NCBI RefSeq assembly: GCF_003201595.1
Contig: NZ_QJJS01000004.1
Location: forward strand, 209,862 to 273,861
Source of the DNA: Sphaerotilus hippei
GTDB taxonomy: Bacteria > Pseudomonadota > Gammaproteobacteria > Burkholderiales > Burkholderiaceae_C
Direction of reading: 5' to 3'
DNA: 64,000 bases
Shown: piece after piece, positions 1-9,653 of the stretch
How the letters are laid out: each line of letters begins with the position of its first letter
Position numbering within the stretch: position 1 is the first letter of the stretch
Translations under genes and position numbers: made by a program
Notes under the pieces: generated by a model
What the model saw: the letters and a program-made list of their open reading frames with translations, nothing else
What the model was told of the DNA's origin: nothing
Database searches by the model: none

Positions 1-145
1 GCCACTCGGCATCAGGGTTTGTGCGGAGACCCCAGATCGGGCGCCCTGCTGTTCCCGACGGCACTCTCCATACAGGAAGCAGGATGGATTCTGGTGCCGC
101 GGTTTTTTGCGGCGATCTGGTGTTATCCCTAGGCGGTGGGTGGGG

Positions 146-168
146 GTGAGGCATTAAAGTGAGGCATT
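146..168. repeat. Direct repeat of GTGAGGCATT upstream of the first gene
   Basis: Two exact 10-bp copies start 13 bp apart, in a 247-bp stretch at the window edge that holds no convincing gene. Their position about 80 bp before the Bug gene would suit a regulator site, but no partner regulator is identifiable. The rest of the stretch shows only a small GCCGC/GCGGC hairpin with T residues in its loop. Confidence 0.3.
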
Positions 169-247
169 GTTGTACGACGACTTATGACGTGCGACCCAAT
201 ATTTCCGGGCGGGACCCTGTTCACCCGACCCCCATCGGAGACTTTCC

Positions 248-1216
248 ATGCAACGTCGTTCCCTGATCGCCGGCCTGGCCCTGGCCGCCCTGCTGCCCTG
301 TGTCCAGGCGCAGGACGCCTGGCCCGCCAAGCCCGTCAAGCTCATCGTCCCGTTCGCGCCGGGTGGCACCAGCGACATCCTGGGCCGGCTGATCGGCGAG
401 AGGCTGCAGACCGCGCTCAAGCAGCCGGTGGTGGTCGAGAACCGGGCCGGCGCCGGCGGCGTGCTGGGCGCCGACGTGGTGGCCAAGTCGCCGGCCGACG
501 GCTACACGCTGCTGCTGGGCACCATCGCCAGCCACGCCATCAATCCGGCAATGAAGGCCAGGATGCCCTACGACGCGCTGAAGGACTTCGCGCCCGTGGC
601 CCTGCTGGGCAGCATCTCCAACGTGCTGCTGGTGGGCACCGACCAGCCCTTCAAGACGGTCAAGGAGCTGATCGCCGCGGCCAAGGCCCGACCCGACGGC
701 ATCCCGTTCGGCTCGGCCGGGCTGGGCAGCTCGCAGCACCTGTCGGGCGAGCTGTTCAAGCTGCTGGCCGGTGCTGACCTCGCCCACGTGCCCTACAAGG
801 GCAGCGCCCCGGCCATCCAGGACGTGATCGGCCACCAGATTCCCAGCAGCTTCGAGACCGTGACCGTCGCGCTGCCCCACATCCAGGCGGGCAAGGTGCG
901 CGCGCTGGCCGTCACGTCGGCCCAGCGCAGCGCCGCCCTGCCCGGGGTGCCGACGATGCAGGAAGCCGGCGTGGCCGGATTCGACGTGGCGAGCTGGCAG
1001 GCCCTGTATGCGCCGGCCGGCACGCCCGCGGCCATCGTCACCCGCCTGAACGCCGAGGTGGAGAAGATCCTGGCCCAGCCCGAGGTCAAGACCCGCCTCG
1101 ATGCGCTGGGTCTGGTGCACACGCCGCAGACGCCGGCCCAGTTCGCCGACTACAACCGCAGCGAAGTGGCCAAATGGCAGCGTGTCGCTCGCGACGGCAA
1201 GGTCCAGCTGGACTGA
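248..1216 (+). CDS. Bug/TctC-family periplasmic solute-binding protein
   Basis: Extracytoplasmic binding protein of the tripartite tricarboxylate transporter type. Residues 1-21 form a signal peptide (Arg-Arg, Leu/Ala core, cleavage after VQA). The mature part opens with [16 protein letters not shown] and carries the GGTSD loop and ENRAGAGG, which in this family surround the carboxylate ligand. The 322-residue length is normal. No TctA or TctB membrane subunit lies nearby, so it is an orphan that must borrow a permease or act as a sensor. It is 50 bp upstream of garD on the same strand, so galactarate or a related acid is a reasonable ligand guess (inference). Confidence 0.93.
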   Translation: MQRRSLIAGLALAALLPCVQAQDAWPAKPVKLIVPFAPGGTSDILGRLIGERLQTALKQPVVVENRAGAGGVLGADVVAKSPADGYTLLLGTIASHAINPAMKARMPYDALKDFAPVALLGSISNVLLVGTDQPFKTVKELIAAAKARPDGIPFGSAGLGSSQHLSGELFKLLAGADLAHVPYKGSAPAIQDVIGHQIPSSFETVTVALPHIQAGKVRALAVTSAQRSAALPGVPTMQEAGVAGFDVASWQALYAPAGTPAAIVTRLNAEVEKILAQPEVKTRLDALGLVHTPQTPAQFADYNRSEVAKWQRVARDGKVQLD

Positions 1217-1266
1217 GCGCCCGCCCGAGCTGCCGCCCTGCCCGCGACCCGATCCGACCCGCCGCC

Positions 1267-2865
1267 ATGACCACCACACCATCCCCGATCACCGCCCGCC
1301 CGCCGCTGACGCTGCGCATGCACCCCGACGACAACGTCGCCATCGTCGCCAACGACGGCGGCCTGCCGGCGGGCACCGTGCTGCCCGAGGGCGTGCCCGG
1401 TGCCGGCCTGGTGCTGATCGACCGGGTGCCGCAAGGCCACAAGGTGGCGCTGGTCGACCTCGCCGAGGGCGAGGTGGTGCGGCGCTACGACGTGCCCATC
1501 GGCTACGCGCTCAAGGCCATCCCGGCCGGCAGCTGGGTGCACGAGCGCCTGCTGCAGATGCCGGCCGCCCGGGCGCTCGAGGGCCTGCCGATGGCCACCG
1601 TGAAGGCCGCCGAGCTGCCCCCGCTCACCGGCCGCACCTTCCAGGGCTACCGCAACGCCGATGGCTCGGTGGGAACACGCAACATCCTGGCCATCACCAC
1701 CACCGTGCAATGCGTGGCCGGCGTGGTGGCCCAGGCGGTGGCGCGCATCAAGGCCGAGCTGCTGCCGCACTACCCGAACGTCGACGACGTGATCGGCCTG
1801 GAGCACAGCTACGGCTGCGGCGTGGCCATCGACGCGCCCGACGCGGTGATCCCGATCCGCACGCTCAAGCACATCTCGCTGAACCCCAACTTCGGCGGCG
1901 AGGTGATGGTGGTGAGCCTGGGCTGCGAGAAGCTGCAACCCGACCGCCTGCTGCCGCCGGGCTCCTTCCCGATCCAGGATGAGCGCGACGCCACGCTCGG
2001 CCCCGAGACCGTGTGCCTGCAGGACGACGAGCACGTGGGCTTCGCGTCGATGCTCGAGCACATCCTGGCCACCGCCCGGCCGCACCTGGCGCGCCTGGAC
2101 GCCCGCCGCCGCGAGACCGTGCCGGCCAGCGAGCTGGTGGTGGGCGTGCAGTGCGGGGGCAGCGATGCCTTCAGCGGCGTCACGGCCAACCCGGCCGTGG
2201 GCTTCTGTGCCGACCTGCTGGTGCGCGCCGGTGCCACCGTGATGTTCAGCGAGAACACCGAGGTGCGTGACGGCGTGGACCAGCTCACCCGCCGCGCCGC
2301 CAGCCCCGAGGTGGCCGAGGCCATCGTGCATGAACTCGGCTGGTACGACCGTTATCTCGACCGCGGGCGGGTCGACCGCAGCGCCAACACCACGCCGGGC
2401 AACAAGGCCGGCGGGCTGAGCAACATCACCGAGAAGGCGATGGGCTCGATCATCAAGAGCGGCTCGTCGGCGATCAGCCATGTGCTGTCGCCAGGCGAGA
2501 AGCTGCGGCGTGACCAGCGCGGCCTGGTGTATGCGGCCACGCCGGCCAGCGACTTCATCTGCGGCACGCTGCAGCTGGCCGCGGGCATGAACCTGCACGT
2601 CTTCACCACCGGCCGCGGCACGCCCTACGGCCTGGCCGAATGCCCGGTGATCAAGGTGGCCACGCGCAGCGACCTGGCGCGCCGCTGGCATGACCTGATG
2701 GACGTGAACGCCGGACGCATCGCCGACGGCGAGCAGACCATCGAGGAGGCCGGCTGGGCGCTGTTCGAGCTGATGCTGGACGTGGCCAGCGGCCGCAAAA
2801 CCTGGGCCGAGCGGCACCAGCTGCACAACGCCCTGGTGCTGTTCAACCCGGCGCCGGTGACCTGA
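1267..2865 (+). CDS. garD: galactarate dehydratase
   Basis: Dehydrates meso-galactarate (mucate) to 5-dehydro-4-deoxyglucarate in the cytosol. The 532-residue protein follows remembered E. coli GarD almost throughout: an N-terminal SAF-like domain with [11 protein letters not shown], then [58 protein letters not shown] and the same NPAPVT C-terminus. I chose the ATG that gives MTTTPSP; an in-frame ATG 93 bp upstream would overlap the Bug gene and adds sequence foreign to the family. The 3' end overlaps the convergent LysR gene by 23 bp. No downstream keto-deoxyglucarate enzyme of the KdgD or GarL type is adjacent. Confidence 0.95.
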   Translation: MTTTPSPITARPPLTLRMHPDDNVAIVANDGGLPAGTVLPEGVPGAGLVLIDRVPQGHKVALVDLAEGEVVRRYDVPIGYALKAIPAGSWVHERLLQMPAARALEGLPMATVKAAELPPLTGRTFQGYRNADGSVGTRNILAITTTVQCVAGVVAQAVARIKAELLPHYPNVDDVIGLEHSYGCGVAIDAPDAVIPIRTLKHISLNPNFGGEVMVVSLGCEKLQPDRLLPPGSFPIQDERDATLGPETVCLQDDEHVGFASMLEHILATARPHLARLDARRRETVPASELVVGVQCGGSDAFSGVTANPAVGFCADLLVRAGATVMFSENTEVRDGVDQLTRRAASPEVAEAIVHELGWYDRYLDRGRVDRSANTTPGNKAGGLSNITEKAMGSIIKSGSSAISHVLSPGEKLRRDQRGLVYAATPASDFICGTLQLAAGMNLHVFTTGRGTPYGLAECPVIKVATRSDLARRWHDLMDVNAGRIADGEQTIEEAGWALFELMLDVASGRKTWAERHQLHNALVLFNPAPVT

Positions 2866-3778
2866 GCGCGGGCACGGCGGCCATCGTGGCCGCCTGGGCG
2901 ATGATCTTCTCGCGCAGCCACTGGCTGCCCGGGTCCAGGTCACGGTAGCGGTGCCATTGCAGCGTCTCGACCAGGCGCGGCACCTCGAAATCGAGCTGCA
3001 CCATGCGCACCGGCCACTGGGCGCAGGCCTGCTGCGCCATGCGCGTGTGCAGCGTGGCCACGCGCCGCGTGCCCAGCACCAGCGGGGGCAGCAGCGCGAA
3101 GCTGTTGACCGTCACCTCGGTGCGCGGCAGGCCGCCGTGCTCGCTGAGGAACCAGGTCTCGAACTGCGGCCGGCCGTTGTTCTCCAGCGTGACGTGGCGG
3201 GCCGCCTGGTACTGCGCCAGCGTCAGCCGATCGCCGATGTCGCCGTGCGCCCGGTCGACCACCGCGTGGTAGCTGTCCTCGAACAGCACGGTCGAGGACT
3301 GGTTGGGCGAGATGAAACGGGCTGGGTTGATGACGAAGTCGACCTCGCCGTTCTCCAGGTCGATGCCGGCGGTGTTGCTGGGCTGGCGGAACTCGATGCT
3401 CACGCCGGGCGCCTCGTGGTGCACCTGGCGCAGCACGTCGAGCAGCAGCACATGGGTCACGTAGTCCGAGGCGACGATCGAGAACTGCCGCCGGGAGGTG
3501 GCGGGATCGAAGCCCGGGCGCGTCGCCAGCGTGGCGTCCAGCCTCAGCATCAGGTCGTTGACCCGCTCGGTCAGCGTCTCGGCCAGCGGCGTCAGCTCCA
3601 TGCGCCGGCCCACGGGCACGATCAGCGCATCGTCGAAGTACTCGCGCAGCCGCGCCAGCATGCCGCTCATCGCCGACTGCGACACGTGCAGCGACTCGCC
3701 CGCCCGGGTCACGTTGCGTTCGGTCAGCAGGGCGCGCAGGGCGGTCAGCAAATTGAGATCGAGCCGCTGGTAGCGCAT
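2843..3778 (-). CDS. LysR-family transcriptional regulator (galactarate/lactonase block)
   Basis: LysR-type regulator of 311 residues. The N-terminal winged helix-turn-helix (about residues 5-65, [21 protein letters not shown]) resembles the NodD/NahR branch, and the rest is the periplasmic-binding-like effector domain. An in-frame ATG 40 codons upstream exists, but [11 protein letters not shown] is the canonical LysR start, and the extra segment would cross the divergent promoter region. It lies convergent to garD and divergent from the lactonase operon at 3985, which it probably controls. The effector is unknown; a sugar acid or lactone is inferred from neighbours. Confidence 0.92.
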   Translation of the reverse strand: MRYQRLDLNLLTALRALLTERNVTRAGESLHVSQSAMSGMLARLREYFDDALIVPVGRRMELTPLAETLTERVNDLMLRLDATLATRPGFDPATSRRQFSIVASDYVTHVLLLDVLRQVHHEAPGVSIEFRQPSNTAGIDLENGEVDFVINPARFISPNQSSTVLFEDSYHAVVDRAHGDIGDRLTLAQYQAARHVTLENNGRPQFETWFLSEHGGLPRTEVTVNSFALLPPLVLGTRRVATLHTRMAQQACAQWPVRMVQLDFEVPRLVETLQWHRYRDLDPGSQWLREKIIAQAATMAAVPALRSPAPG

Positions 3779-3813
3779 GGAGGGGGCGTGGACGTCGTGG
3801 GCGGGAAGCAGCG

Positions 3814-3830
3814 GCGATTCTAGGCAGGCC
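3814..3830 (-). promoter_or_regulatory. candidate -10 region of the LysR gene
   Basis: On the minus strand it reads CTGCCTAGAATCGC, containing TAGAAT about 40 bp before the LysR start. A near copy with TAGGAT lies in mirror orientation before the divergent lactonase gene: 15 of 17 positions match. That symmetry suggests two sigma-70 type -10 elements in a shared divergent control region. Confidence 0.4.
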
Positions 3831-3880
3831 GCTGCCGCCTGCGTGGCGTTCCGAGGGTAATCCCATGTATGCGAGTTCGT

Positions 3881-3893
3881 GATGCCGGGCATC
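3881..3893. promoter_or_regulatory. palindrome GATGCC-G-GGCATC, candidate LysR operator
   Basis: A perfect 6-bp inverted repeat around one central base sits between the two mirrored -10 elements of the LysR/lactonase divergent region. The position suits an activator site for the adjacent LysR protein. No second copy was found in the window. Confidence 0.4.
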
Positions 3894-3920
3894 GCCACAT
3901 TCGATTTCCCCTCGGCGCCG

Positions 3921-3937
3921 GGGCTGCCTAGGATCGC
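3921..3937 (+). promoter_or_regulatory. candidate -10 region of the lactonase/ABM/MFS/SDR operon
   Basis: CTGCCTAGGATCGC contains TAGGAT about 50 bp before the lactonase start and matches the element before the divergent LysR gene. The expected -35 position holds only TTCCCC, so the promoter would need an activator. Confidence 0.4.
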
Positions 3938-3984
3938 GCCACTTCCAACAGAACCGCCTGCGCCCCGCGGGGCAGGCCCAGCAC

Positions 3985-5001
3985 ATGAGCACGAACAATC
4001 CGCTGAAGGGATGGCAGGTCGACCGGTCGCAGATCCGCACGCTGGGGGTCGGCCTGCAGCGTCCCGAGTGCATCCTGGCCGAGGCCGACGGCACGATCTG
4101 GACGGCCGACGCCCGTGGCGTGATGCGCATCGCCGCCGACGGCACGCAGACGCTGATCCGCCAGCAGCAGGCAGGGGTCGAACGCCAGCTCGACGCGCAG
4201 TCGCTGATTCTGGGCGGCAGCCTGCCCAACGGCATCGCCTTCAACCGCGACGGCGACGTGCTGATCGCCAACTTCGGCACCGACGCGATCGAGCTGATGA
4301 CCCGCGACGGCCGCTCCCGCACGCTGCACGACCACATCGACGGCCAGCCGCTGGGCAAGACCAACTTCGTGCTGACCGACTCGAGGGGCCGCATCTGGTT
4401 CACCGTCACCACGCGCCAGCAGCCCTGGACCCGCTCGATCAACGAGAAGACCGCCGACGGTTATGTCGGCCTGATCGACGAGCACGGCATCCGCATCGTC
4501 GCCGACGGCTTCGTCGGCACCAACGAGATCCGGCTCGACGCGAAGGAGGAGTGGCTCTACGTGGTCGAGTCCAACGCCCGGCGCATCTCGCGCCTGCGGG
4601 TGGCCGACGACGGCGCCTGCAGCGGGCGCGAGGTGTTCGGTCCGGCCGACCTCGGGGGCATCCCCGACGGTTTTGCCTTCGATGCCTTCGGCAACCTGTG
4701 GATCACGCTGATCATGGCCGAGCGCCTGGTCGCGCTGACGCCCGAGGGGGAGCTGCTGACGCTGCTCGACGACGGCCGGCCCGAGGCGATCCGGGTGTTC
4801 GACGAGCACTTCCACGCCGGCACGATGACCCCCGAGATCATGGCCACCTGCAAGGGCGAGCTGGCGCCCTGGATGGCCAGCCTGACCTTCGGCGGCCCGG
4901 ACCTGCGCACCGTCTACCTCGGCAGCCTGATGGGCACGACCCTGCCCTGCTTCCGCTCGCCGGTGGCCGGCCTGCCGATGTCGCACTGGCGGCCCCGCTG
5001 A
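3985..5001 (+). CDS. SMP-30/gluconolactonase-family lactonase
   Basis: Six-bladed beta-propeller lactonase of the SMP-30/gluconolactonase/LRE family, 338 residues. Visible landmarks are RPECILAEADGTIWTAD near the N-terminus (metal-binding Glu), PNGIAFNRDGDVLIANFG, TDSRGRIWFTVTT, TNEIRLDAKEEWLYVVES and IPDGFAFDAFGNLWI. There is no signal peptide. It is the first gene of a four-gene run with an ABM protein (15-bp gap), an MFS transporter and an SDR. It is 21% longer than a typical 280-residue sugar lactonase, with a C-terminal extension. Likely substrate is an aldaro- or aldonolactone, given garD nearby (inference). Confidence 0.85.
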   Translation: MSTNNPLKGWQVDRSQIRTLGVGLQRPECILAEADGTIWTADARGVMRIAADGTQTLIRQQQAGVERQLDAQSLILGGSLPNGIAFNRDGDVLIANFGTDAIELMTRDGRSRTLHDHIDGQPLGKTNFVLTDSRGRIWFTVTTRQQPWTRSINEKTADGYVGLIDEHGIRIVADGFVGTNEIRLDAKEEWLYVVESNARRISRLRVADDGACSGREVFGPADLGGIPDGFAFDAFGNLWITLIMAERLVALTPEGELLTLLDDGRPEAIRVFDEHFHAGTMTPEIMATCKGELAPWMASLTFGGPDLRTVYLGSLMGTTLPCFRSPVAGLPMSHWRPR

Positions 5002-5016
5002 TCCGCGGGGTGTCCG

Positions 5017-5334
5017 ATGATCCTCGAAGTCGCCTCCCTGATGATCCGCCCCGGAGGCCAGGCGGCGTTCGAGGCGGCCTTCGAGAAGGCGCAGCGCCTG
5101 ATCGTCGGCATCGACGGCTACCTGTCGCACGAGCTGCAGCACTCCATCGAGCATGAGCACCATTACACGCTGCTGATCGAGTGGCGCTCGCTGGAGGCCC
5201 CCACCCTGGGCTTTCGCAAGTCCCCCGGTTTCCTGCGCTGGCGCGAGCTGCTGCAGGAGCATCTCGAGGTGCCGCCGAGCATCGAGCATTTCCAGGCCGT
5301 GGCGGCGCCGGCGCGCGCCTTCCGGCCCGATTGA
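5017..5334 (+). CDS. antibiotic biosynthesis monooxygenase (ABM) domain protein
   Basis: A small 105-residue single-domain protein of the dimeric alpha-beta barrel ABM superfamily. Visible signs are the N-terminal VASLMIRPGGQAAFEAAFEKA strand-helix, the central GYLSHELQHSIEHEHHYTLLIEWRSLE with the family's E(W)xS region, and a helix ending in FLRWRELLQEHLE. Members act as cofactor-free oxygenases, isomerases or stress proteins, so the reaction cannot be named. Gene spacing (15 bp after the lactonase, 67 bp before the MFS gene) indicates co-transcription. Confidence 0.8.
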   Translation: MILEVASLMIRPGGQAAFEAAFEKAQRLIVGIDGYLSHELQHSIEHEHHYTLLIEWRSLEAPTLGFRKSPGFLRWRELLQEHLEVPPSIEHFQAVAAPARAFRPD

Positions 5335-5401
5335 CGGACCGGCGGCCCGCCGGCCGCCGGTCGCCACCACAAGATCCCGAGATCCCAAGAGGAGACAACG
5401 C

Positions 5402-6631
5402 ATGTCCAGCACGTCCACCCTGCCCCCCCAGGCCTCGCAGCCACCGCTGCGCCTGACCGAGCCCCGCCTCATCCATGCCTTCATCCTGCTGGTGACCAGC
5501 GGCCTGACGGTGCTGGTCACCGCCATCCTGGGCCCGAGCCTGCCGGCCATGCAGGCGCACTTCAGGGACGTGCCCGGCGCTGACTACCTCGTGCCGCTGA
5601 CGATGACCGCGCCGATGCTGATGATGGCCTGCCTGAGCGTGTTCGCCGGCGAGCTGTCGGACCGGCTGGGCCGCAAGCGCCTGCTGGTGGTCTCCACGGT
5701 GCTGTACGCCGCGGTCGGCACCGCGCCGCTCTACCTCGAGTCGCTGGGCGCCATCATCGCCAGCCGCTTCGCGCTCGGCATCCTGGAGGCGGTGCTGATG
5801 ACCGTCAGCACGACGATGATCGGCGACTACTACAGCGGCACGCGGCGCGAGCGGTTCATGTCGCTGCAGACCACGGTGTCGGCCACCTCGGCCTTCCTGC
5901 TCAACACCGTGGGCGGGGTCATCGCCGAACACGGCTGGCGCGCGCCGTATGCGGTGTTTGCCTGCAGCCTGCTGCTGGCCCCGCTGATGGTGATCTACCT
6001 GTGGGAGCCCAAGGGCCGCTCGAGCATGACCCCGGAGCAGTACGCCCAGGACAGCCGCTCCTTCCGCGCCGGCATGCTGGCCTTCAACTGCGCGCTGACC
6101 GTGCCGCTGGGCATGATGTTCCTGACCGTGCCGGTGCATTTCGGCTACCTGCACGGCGCGATCGGCGTGCAGTCGCCCGCGCAGATCGGCATCGCCTACG
6201 GCATCAACAGCCTGGGCGTGATCACCGGCACGCTGCTGTTCGGCTGGGTGCTGGCCTCGCGCCTGAAAGTGCCTTTCCAGCTGACGATCGGCGCGCTGAT
6301 CGCCGGGGTCGGCTTCGTGCTGATGCAGTCGGCCACCGACTACACGCTGCTGACCGTGGCCGGCCTGGTCAACGGCCTGGGCGCGGGCATCCTGCTGCCC
6401 ACGATGGTGACCTGGAACATGCGTGACCTGCCGGTCTCGCGCCGTGGCCTGGGCACCGGGGCCTTCCAGTCCTGCTTCTGCCTGGGCATGTTCGTCAACC
6501 CGCTGCTGATCGTGGGCATGGAGAAGCACCTGGAGATCGCCCGGGCGCACGCCATCGGTCTGGTCGGTCAGGTGATGCTGGGCCTGGCGGTGGTGGCGCT
6601 GCTGGTGGGCCTGCTGCGGCGTGGCCGCTGA
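5402..6631 (+). CDS. MFS transporter
   Basis: Major facilitator protein of 409 residues with about twelve hydrophobic segments. The loop between TM2 and TM3 carries the superfamily signature in the form GELSDRLGRKRLL. A good ribosome site (AGAGGAGAC) precedes the ATG. It is third in the lactonase operon, so uptake or export of the sugar acid/lactone substrate is likely; direction and substrate cannot be read from sequence. The stop lies 16 bp before the start chosen for the SDR gene. Confidence 0.9.
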   Translation: MSSTSTLPPQASQPPLRLTEPRLIHAFILLVTSGLTVLVTAILGPSLPAMQAHFRDVPGADYLVPLTMTAPMLMMACLSVFAGELSDRLGRKRLLVVSTVLYAAVGTAPLYLESLGAIIASRFALGILEAVLMTVSTTMIGDYYSGTRRERFMSLQTTVSATSAFLLNTVGGVIAEHGWRAPYAVFACSLLLAPLMVIYLWEPKGRSSMTPEQYAQDSRSFRAGMLAFNCALTVPLGMMFLTVPVHFGYLHGAIGVQSPAQIGIAYGINSLGVITGTLLFGWVLASRLKVPFQLTIGALIAGVGFVLMQSATDYTLLTVAGLVNGLGAGILLPTMVTWNMRDLPVSRRGLGTGAFQSCFCLGMFVNPLLIVGMEKHLEIARAHAIGLVGQVMLGLAVVALLVGLLRRGR

Positions 6632-6647
6632 AGCGGGGCCGGCGGGC

Positions 6648-7454
6648 ATGACCTCCGTCTTCAAGCCGGCCCTGCCGGGCCGCCGGGGCGACCGGCTGGC
6701 GGGCAAGGTGGCCGTGGTGACCGGCATCGCCGCGGGCATCGGGCGCACCCTGGCGCTGATGTTCGCCCAGCAGGGCGCACGGGTGGTCGGGGCCGACCTC
6801 GATGCGGCGGGGGCCCAGGCCACGCTCGACGAGGCCGCGGCCCAGGGCCTGCTGCTGCACAGCCTGCACCCGCTGGACCTGACCCGTCCCGACGCGGTGC
6901 AGCGCCTGGTCGAGCACGCCGTCGCGCTGCATGGCGGGCTGGACCTGCTGGTCAACGCCGCCGCCTTCGGCGCCTTCGCCTGGATCGAGTCGATGGACTA
7001 CGAGCAGCAGTGGCGCCGCACGCTGACCGGCGAGGTCGACATCGTCTTCCTCGCCTGCCAGGCCGCGTGGCCGCACCTGAAGGCCCGTGGTGGTGGCGCG
7101 GTGATCAATTTCGCGTCGGCCAACGCGCACATGGCCCTGCCGCTGCTGCCCGCCGTCGCCCACTGCGCCGGCAAGGGGGCGGTGCTGGCCATGAGCCGCC
7201 AGCTGGCGATGGAAGGCGGGCCGCACGGCATCCGGGTCAACACGATCTCGCCCGCGCTCGTGGTGACGGCGGCGACCCGGCAACCGCTGGAGCAGCTGCC
7301 GGGTTTCGAGGCCCAGGTGCTGGGCAAGTTCATGGTCAGGCGCCTGGGCCAGCCCGAGGACATCGGCTGGGCGGCGATCTACCTGGCCTCGGACGAATCG
7401 AGCTGGGTGACCGGCGCCGACTTCCACATCGACGCCGGGGCCACCGCCTGGTGA
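6648..7454 (+). CDS. SDR-family oxidoreductase
   Basis: Classical short-chain dehydrogenase of 268 residues. The cofactor-binding motif is TGIAAGIGRT, NAAAFG stands in the NNAG position, and the substrate region has NFASANAHMALP. The usual catalytic YxxxK is not intact: the aligned segment reads HCAGKGAVLA, with His for Tyr, while Lys is kept. Such a change may alter or abolish dehydrogenase activity. The ATG giving MTSVFKP avoids overlap with the MFS gene; an earlier in-frame ATG at 6621 is possible. Its 3' end overlaps the convergent esterase gene by 76 bp. Confidence 0.85.
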   Translation: MTSVFKPALPGRRGDRLAGKVAVVTGIAAGIGRTLALMFAQQGARVVGADLDAAGAQATLDEAAAQGLLLHSLHPLDLTRPDAVQRLVEHAVALHGGLDLLVNAAAFGAFAWIESMDYEQQWRRTLTGEVDIVFLACQAAWPHLKARGGGAVINFASANAHMALPLLPAVAHCAGKGAVLAMSRQLAMEGGPHGIRVNTISPALVVTAATRQPLEQLPGFEAQVLGKFMVRRLGQPEDIGWAAIYLASDESSWVTGADFHIDAGATAW

Positions 7455-8371
7455 GACCCGGTGCAGTGCCGCACGAAGGCGGCCAGCGGACCGGCCAGGC
7501 TGGTGTCGGTGGTGCCCAGGCTGAAGCCGCCCGAGAAGTGGTTGTGCTCGGCCAGCCGGCACAGCGCGGGCTGGTAGCCGTGGCGCGAGACCAGCCGGGC
7601 GAACAGCTCGCCGGCCTGCACCTGCATCTGCAGCAGGTCCCGCTCGGCCGTGCCGATCCACAGCGGGAACGGGGCGGCGTCGACGTGGTCGACGATGCTG
7701 GCCGCATCCCACGCGGCGGGATCGGTGCCGAAATAGGCCTCGTTGCGCGGGTCGGGCGTGGCCACGCCGAACTGCGCCCGCGCCAGGCCCTCGAGCCGCG
7801 CGTTGTAGGGACCCGACATCAGCGCAGCCCCGGCGATGTGCCAGTCGTGCGGCTGGAAGCGCCGCATCAGCGTGGCCGCGGCCACGTGGGCCGCCCCGGC
7901 GGATTCGCCCGCCAGCACGATCCGCGCCGGATCCCCGCCGAAGCGGGCCGCGTGCTCCTGCAGCCATCGCCAGACGGCCACGACGTCCTCGGGGCCGCTG
8001 GGCCAGCCGCTCTGCGGCGCGAGCCGGTAGTCGGGCAGCACGGTGACCCAGCCTTCGCGGGCGCCCCACCAGCCCACGTTGGCGCGCTGCACCCGGCTGC
8101 CGCGGATGAAGCCCCCGCCATGCAGCCAGACCAGCACCGGATGGGGGCCCGGGCGCTCGGGCGCGCAGACGTCCAGCCGGTGGCGCTCGTGCGGGCCGTA
8201 GTGCAGGTCGCCGTGCGTCACGGTGCCGTCGCGCGGCTGCTCGGCCAGCAGCGGCGCATACAGCGCCTGGACCTCGGGCAGGTTGAAGCCGCTGCCGAGC
8301 TGGCGCAGTGCCCGCGCCAGCGGGTCGGAGATCGGCGCGGGGCGGGTCGTCGCGGGGGTCGGGGCGTTCAT
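7379..8371 (-). CDS. alpha/beta hydrolase (HSL-type carboxylesterase)
   Basis: Esterase of the hormone-sensitive-lipase family, 330 residues. The oxyanion motif HGGGF is at residues 84-88, the nucleophile elbow GESAG puts Ser157 at the active site, and HNHFSGG near residue 285 supplies the His. No signal peptide is seen. The start ATG overlaps the stop of the amidohydrolase (ATGA), so the two are translationally coupled. As last gene of the six-gene aromatic operon it probably releases or processes an ester (or formamide, since arylformamidases share this fold). The C-terminus reads into the convergent SDR gene. Confidence 0.87.
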   Translation of the reverse strand: MNAPTPATTRPAPISDPLARALRQLGSGFNLPEVQALYAPLLAEQPRDGTVTHGDLHYGPHERHRLDVCAPERPGPHPVLVWLHGGGFIRGSRVQRANVGWWGAREGWVTVLPDYRLAPQSGWPSGPEDVVAVWRWLQEHAARFGGDPARIVLAGESAGAAHVAAATLMRRFQPHDWHIAGAALMSGPYNARLEGLARAQFGVATPDPRNEAYFGTDPAAWDAASIVDHVDAAPFPLWIGTAERDLLQMQVQAGELFARLVSRHGYQPALCRLAEHNHFSGGFSLGTTDTSLAGPLAAFVRHCTGSHQAVAPASMWKSAPVTQLDSSEAR

Positions 8372-9615
8372 GCGGGGCTCACCGGCTGCTTGTGGAAGCG
8401 GCCATTCTTCATGATGGCGCGCAGGACCTGCGGATCCTGCAGCATCGCGACGTCCCGGGTCGGGTCGCCGTCGACCAGCAGCAGGTCGGCGAGCCAGCCC
8501 TCCCGCACCAGGCCGAGCTCGTCGCCCTGCCCCATGATCTGGCCACCCAGCATCGTCGCCGCGCTCAGGGCCTCGGCGGCGGTGTAGCCGAAGTGGCGCA
8601 CCCAGAGCTCCAGGTCCCGGGCGTTGCGGCCGTTGGGGTTGAAGGGGAAACCGTAGTCCCCGCCGGGCAGCAGCTTCACGCCGCGTCGCCTGAGTTCGGG
8701 CACCAGCCGCTGCTGCCGCTCCAGCACGAGGGCGGCGTCCTCCTTCATGTGGCGCATGTCGACGTGGGGCGGCGGGCTGGCGTCCAGCGTGGCCTGCACG
8801 ATGCCGATGCTGGGCGCCACGAAGATCCGGTCCCGCGCGGCGGCCAGCATCTCGACGGCCTCGTCGTCGGCGTAGGTGCAGTGGTAGAGCACCCGGAATC
8901 CGGCCCGCACGCCCAGCTTGACCGCCTCGGCCGCATGCGCGTGGCCGGTCAGCCACAGATCGTGCTCGCGGGCCGCCTCGCCGGCGGCCATCAGCTCGGC
9001 CTCGCTGTAGAGCAGCTGCTGCGAGGCGCCCGGCTTCAGCGCGCTCTCGCCCGAGATCAGGAACTTGACCGCCTTGGCGCCGAGGTCCCGGCAGCCCTTG
9101 ACGAAGGCCGCCACGCCGGCCGGGCCGCTGCCGTGCTCGTCGACATGGCCCGGGTCCAGCGTGCTGTCGTTGGGCGGTTCACGCTCGACGGACGAGGCGA
9201 TCAGGCGCGGGCCGGGCAGGCCGCCGTCGTCGATGTGCGCCTTGAGCGTGACCTCCAGCGTCTTGCTGAGCGCGCCGGCCGAGTAGGCGCTGGTGAAGCC
9301 GTGGTCCAGCAGGATGCGGGCGTTGCGCGCGGCGGTCAGGGCCAGCGCCTCGGGGGGCAGGTACATGCCGGGCACGAAGCGCTCGACCGAGCTGGGCCAG
9401 GTCAGGTGGGCGTGGGCCTCGGTCATGCCCGGCATCAGCACGCCGCCGCCGCCGTCGATGACCCGGGCGCCGTCACGCGGCAGCCGGGCGCCGTCGCGGC
9501 CGATGGCGCTGATGCGCGAGCCCTCGACGCGGACCTCGCCGGCAAAGGGCGCGCTGCCCGTGCCGTCGAAGATCATCACGTCGGTGAACAGGGTGGCGGG
9601 CTTGTCGTTCTTCAT
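8368..9615 (-). CDS. amidohydrolase-family metal-dependent hydrolase
   Basis: TIM-barrel amidohydrolase of the imidazolonepropionase-like group, 415 residues. Metal-site residues are visible in order: HAHL after MPGMTEA (HxH), the Lys of AKAVKFLISG, GHAHAAEAV, LYHCTYAD and the late Asp of GGDYGF. The flanking beta-sandwich is split between the N-terminus and the C-terminus, as is normal. A strong AAGAGGAGAC ribosome site precedes the ATG. It is coupled to the esterase by a 4-bp overlap. Amide, carbamate or cyclic-imide cleavage are all possible; the operon suggests an aromatic-derived substrate. Confidence 0.88.
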   Translation of the reverse strand: MKNDKPATLFTDVMIFDGTGSAPFAGEVRVEGSRISAIGRDGARLPRDGARVIDGGGGVLMPGMTEAHAHLTWPSSVERFVPGMYLPPEALALTAARNARILLDHGFTSAYSAGALSKTLEVTLKAHIDDGGLPGPRLIASSVEREPPNDSTLDPGHVDEHGSGPAGVAAFVKGCRDLGAKAVKFLISGESALKPGASQQLLYSEAELMAAGEAAREHDLWLTGHAHAAEAVKLGVRAGFRVLYHCTYADDEAVEMLAAARDRIFVAPSIGIVQATLDASPPPHVDMRHMKEDAALVLERQQRLVPELRRRGVKLLPGGDYGFPFNPNGRNARDLELWVRHFGYTAAEALSAATMLGGQIMGQGDELGLVREGWLADLLLVDGDPTRDVAMLQDPQVLRAIMKNGRFHKQPVSPA

Positions 9616-9653
9616 GGTTTGTCTCCTCTTGATCTCGACCCGTTGCGCCGGCT

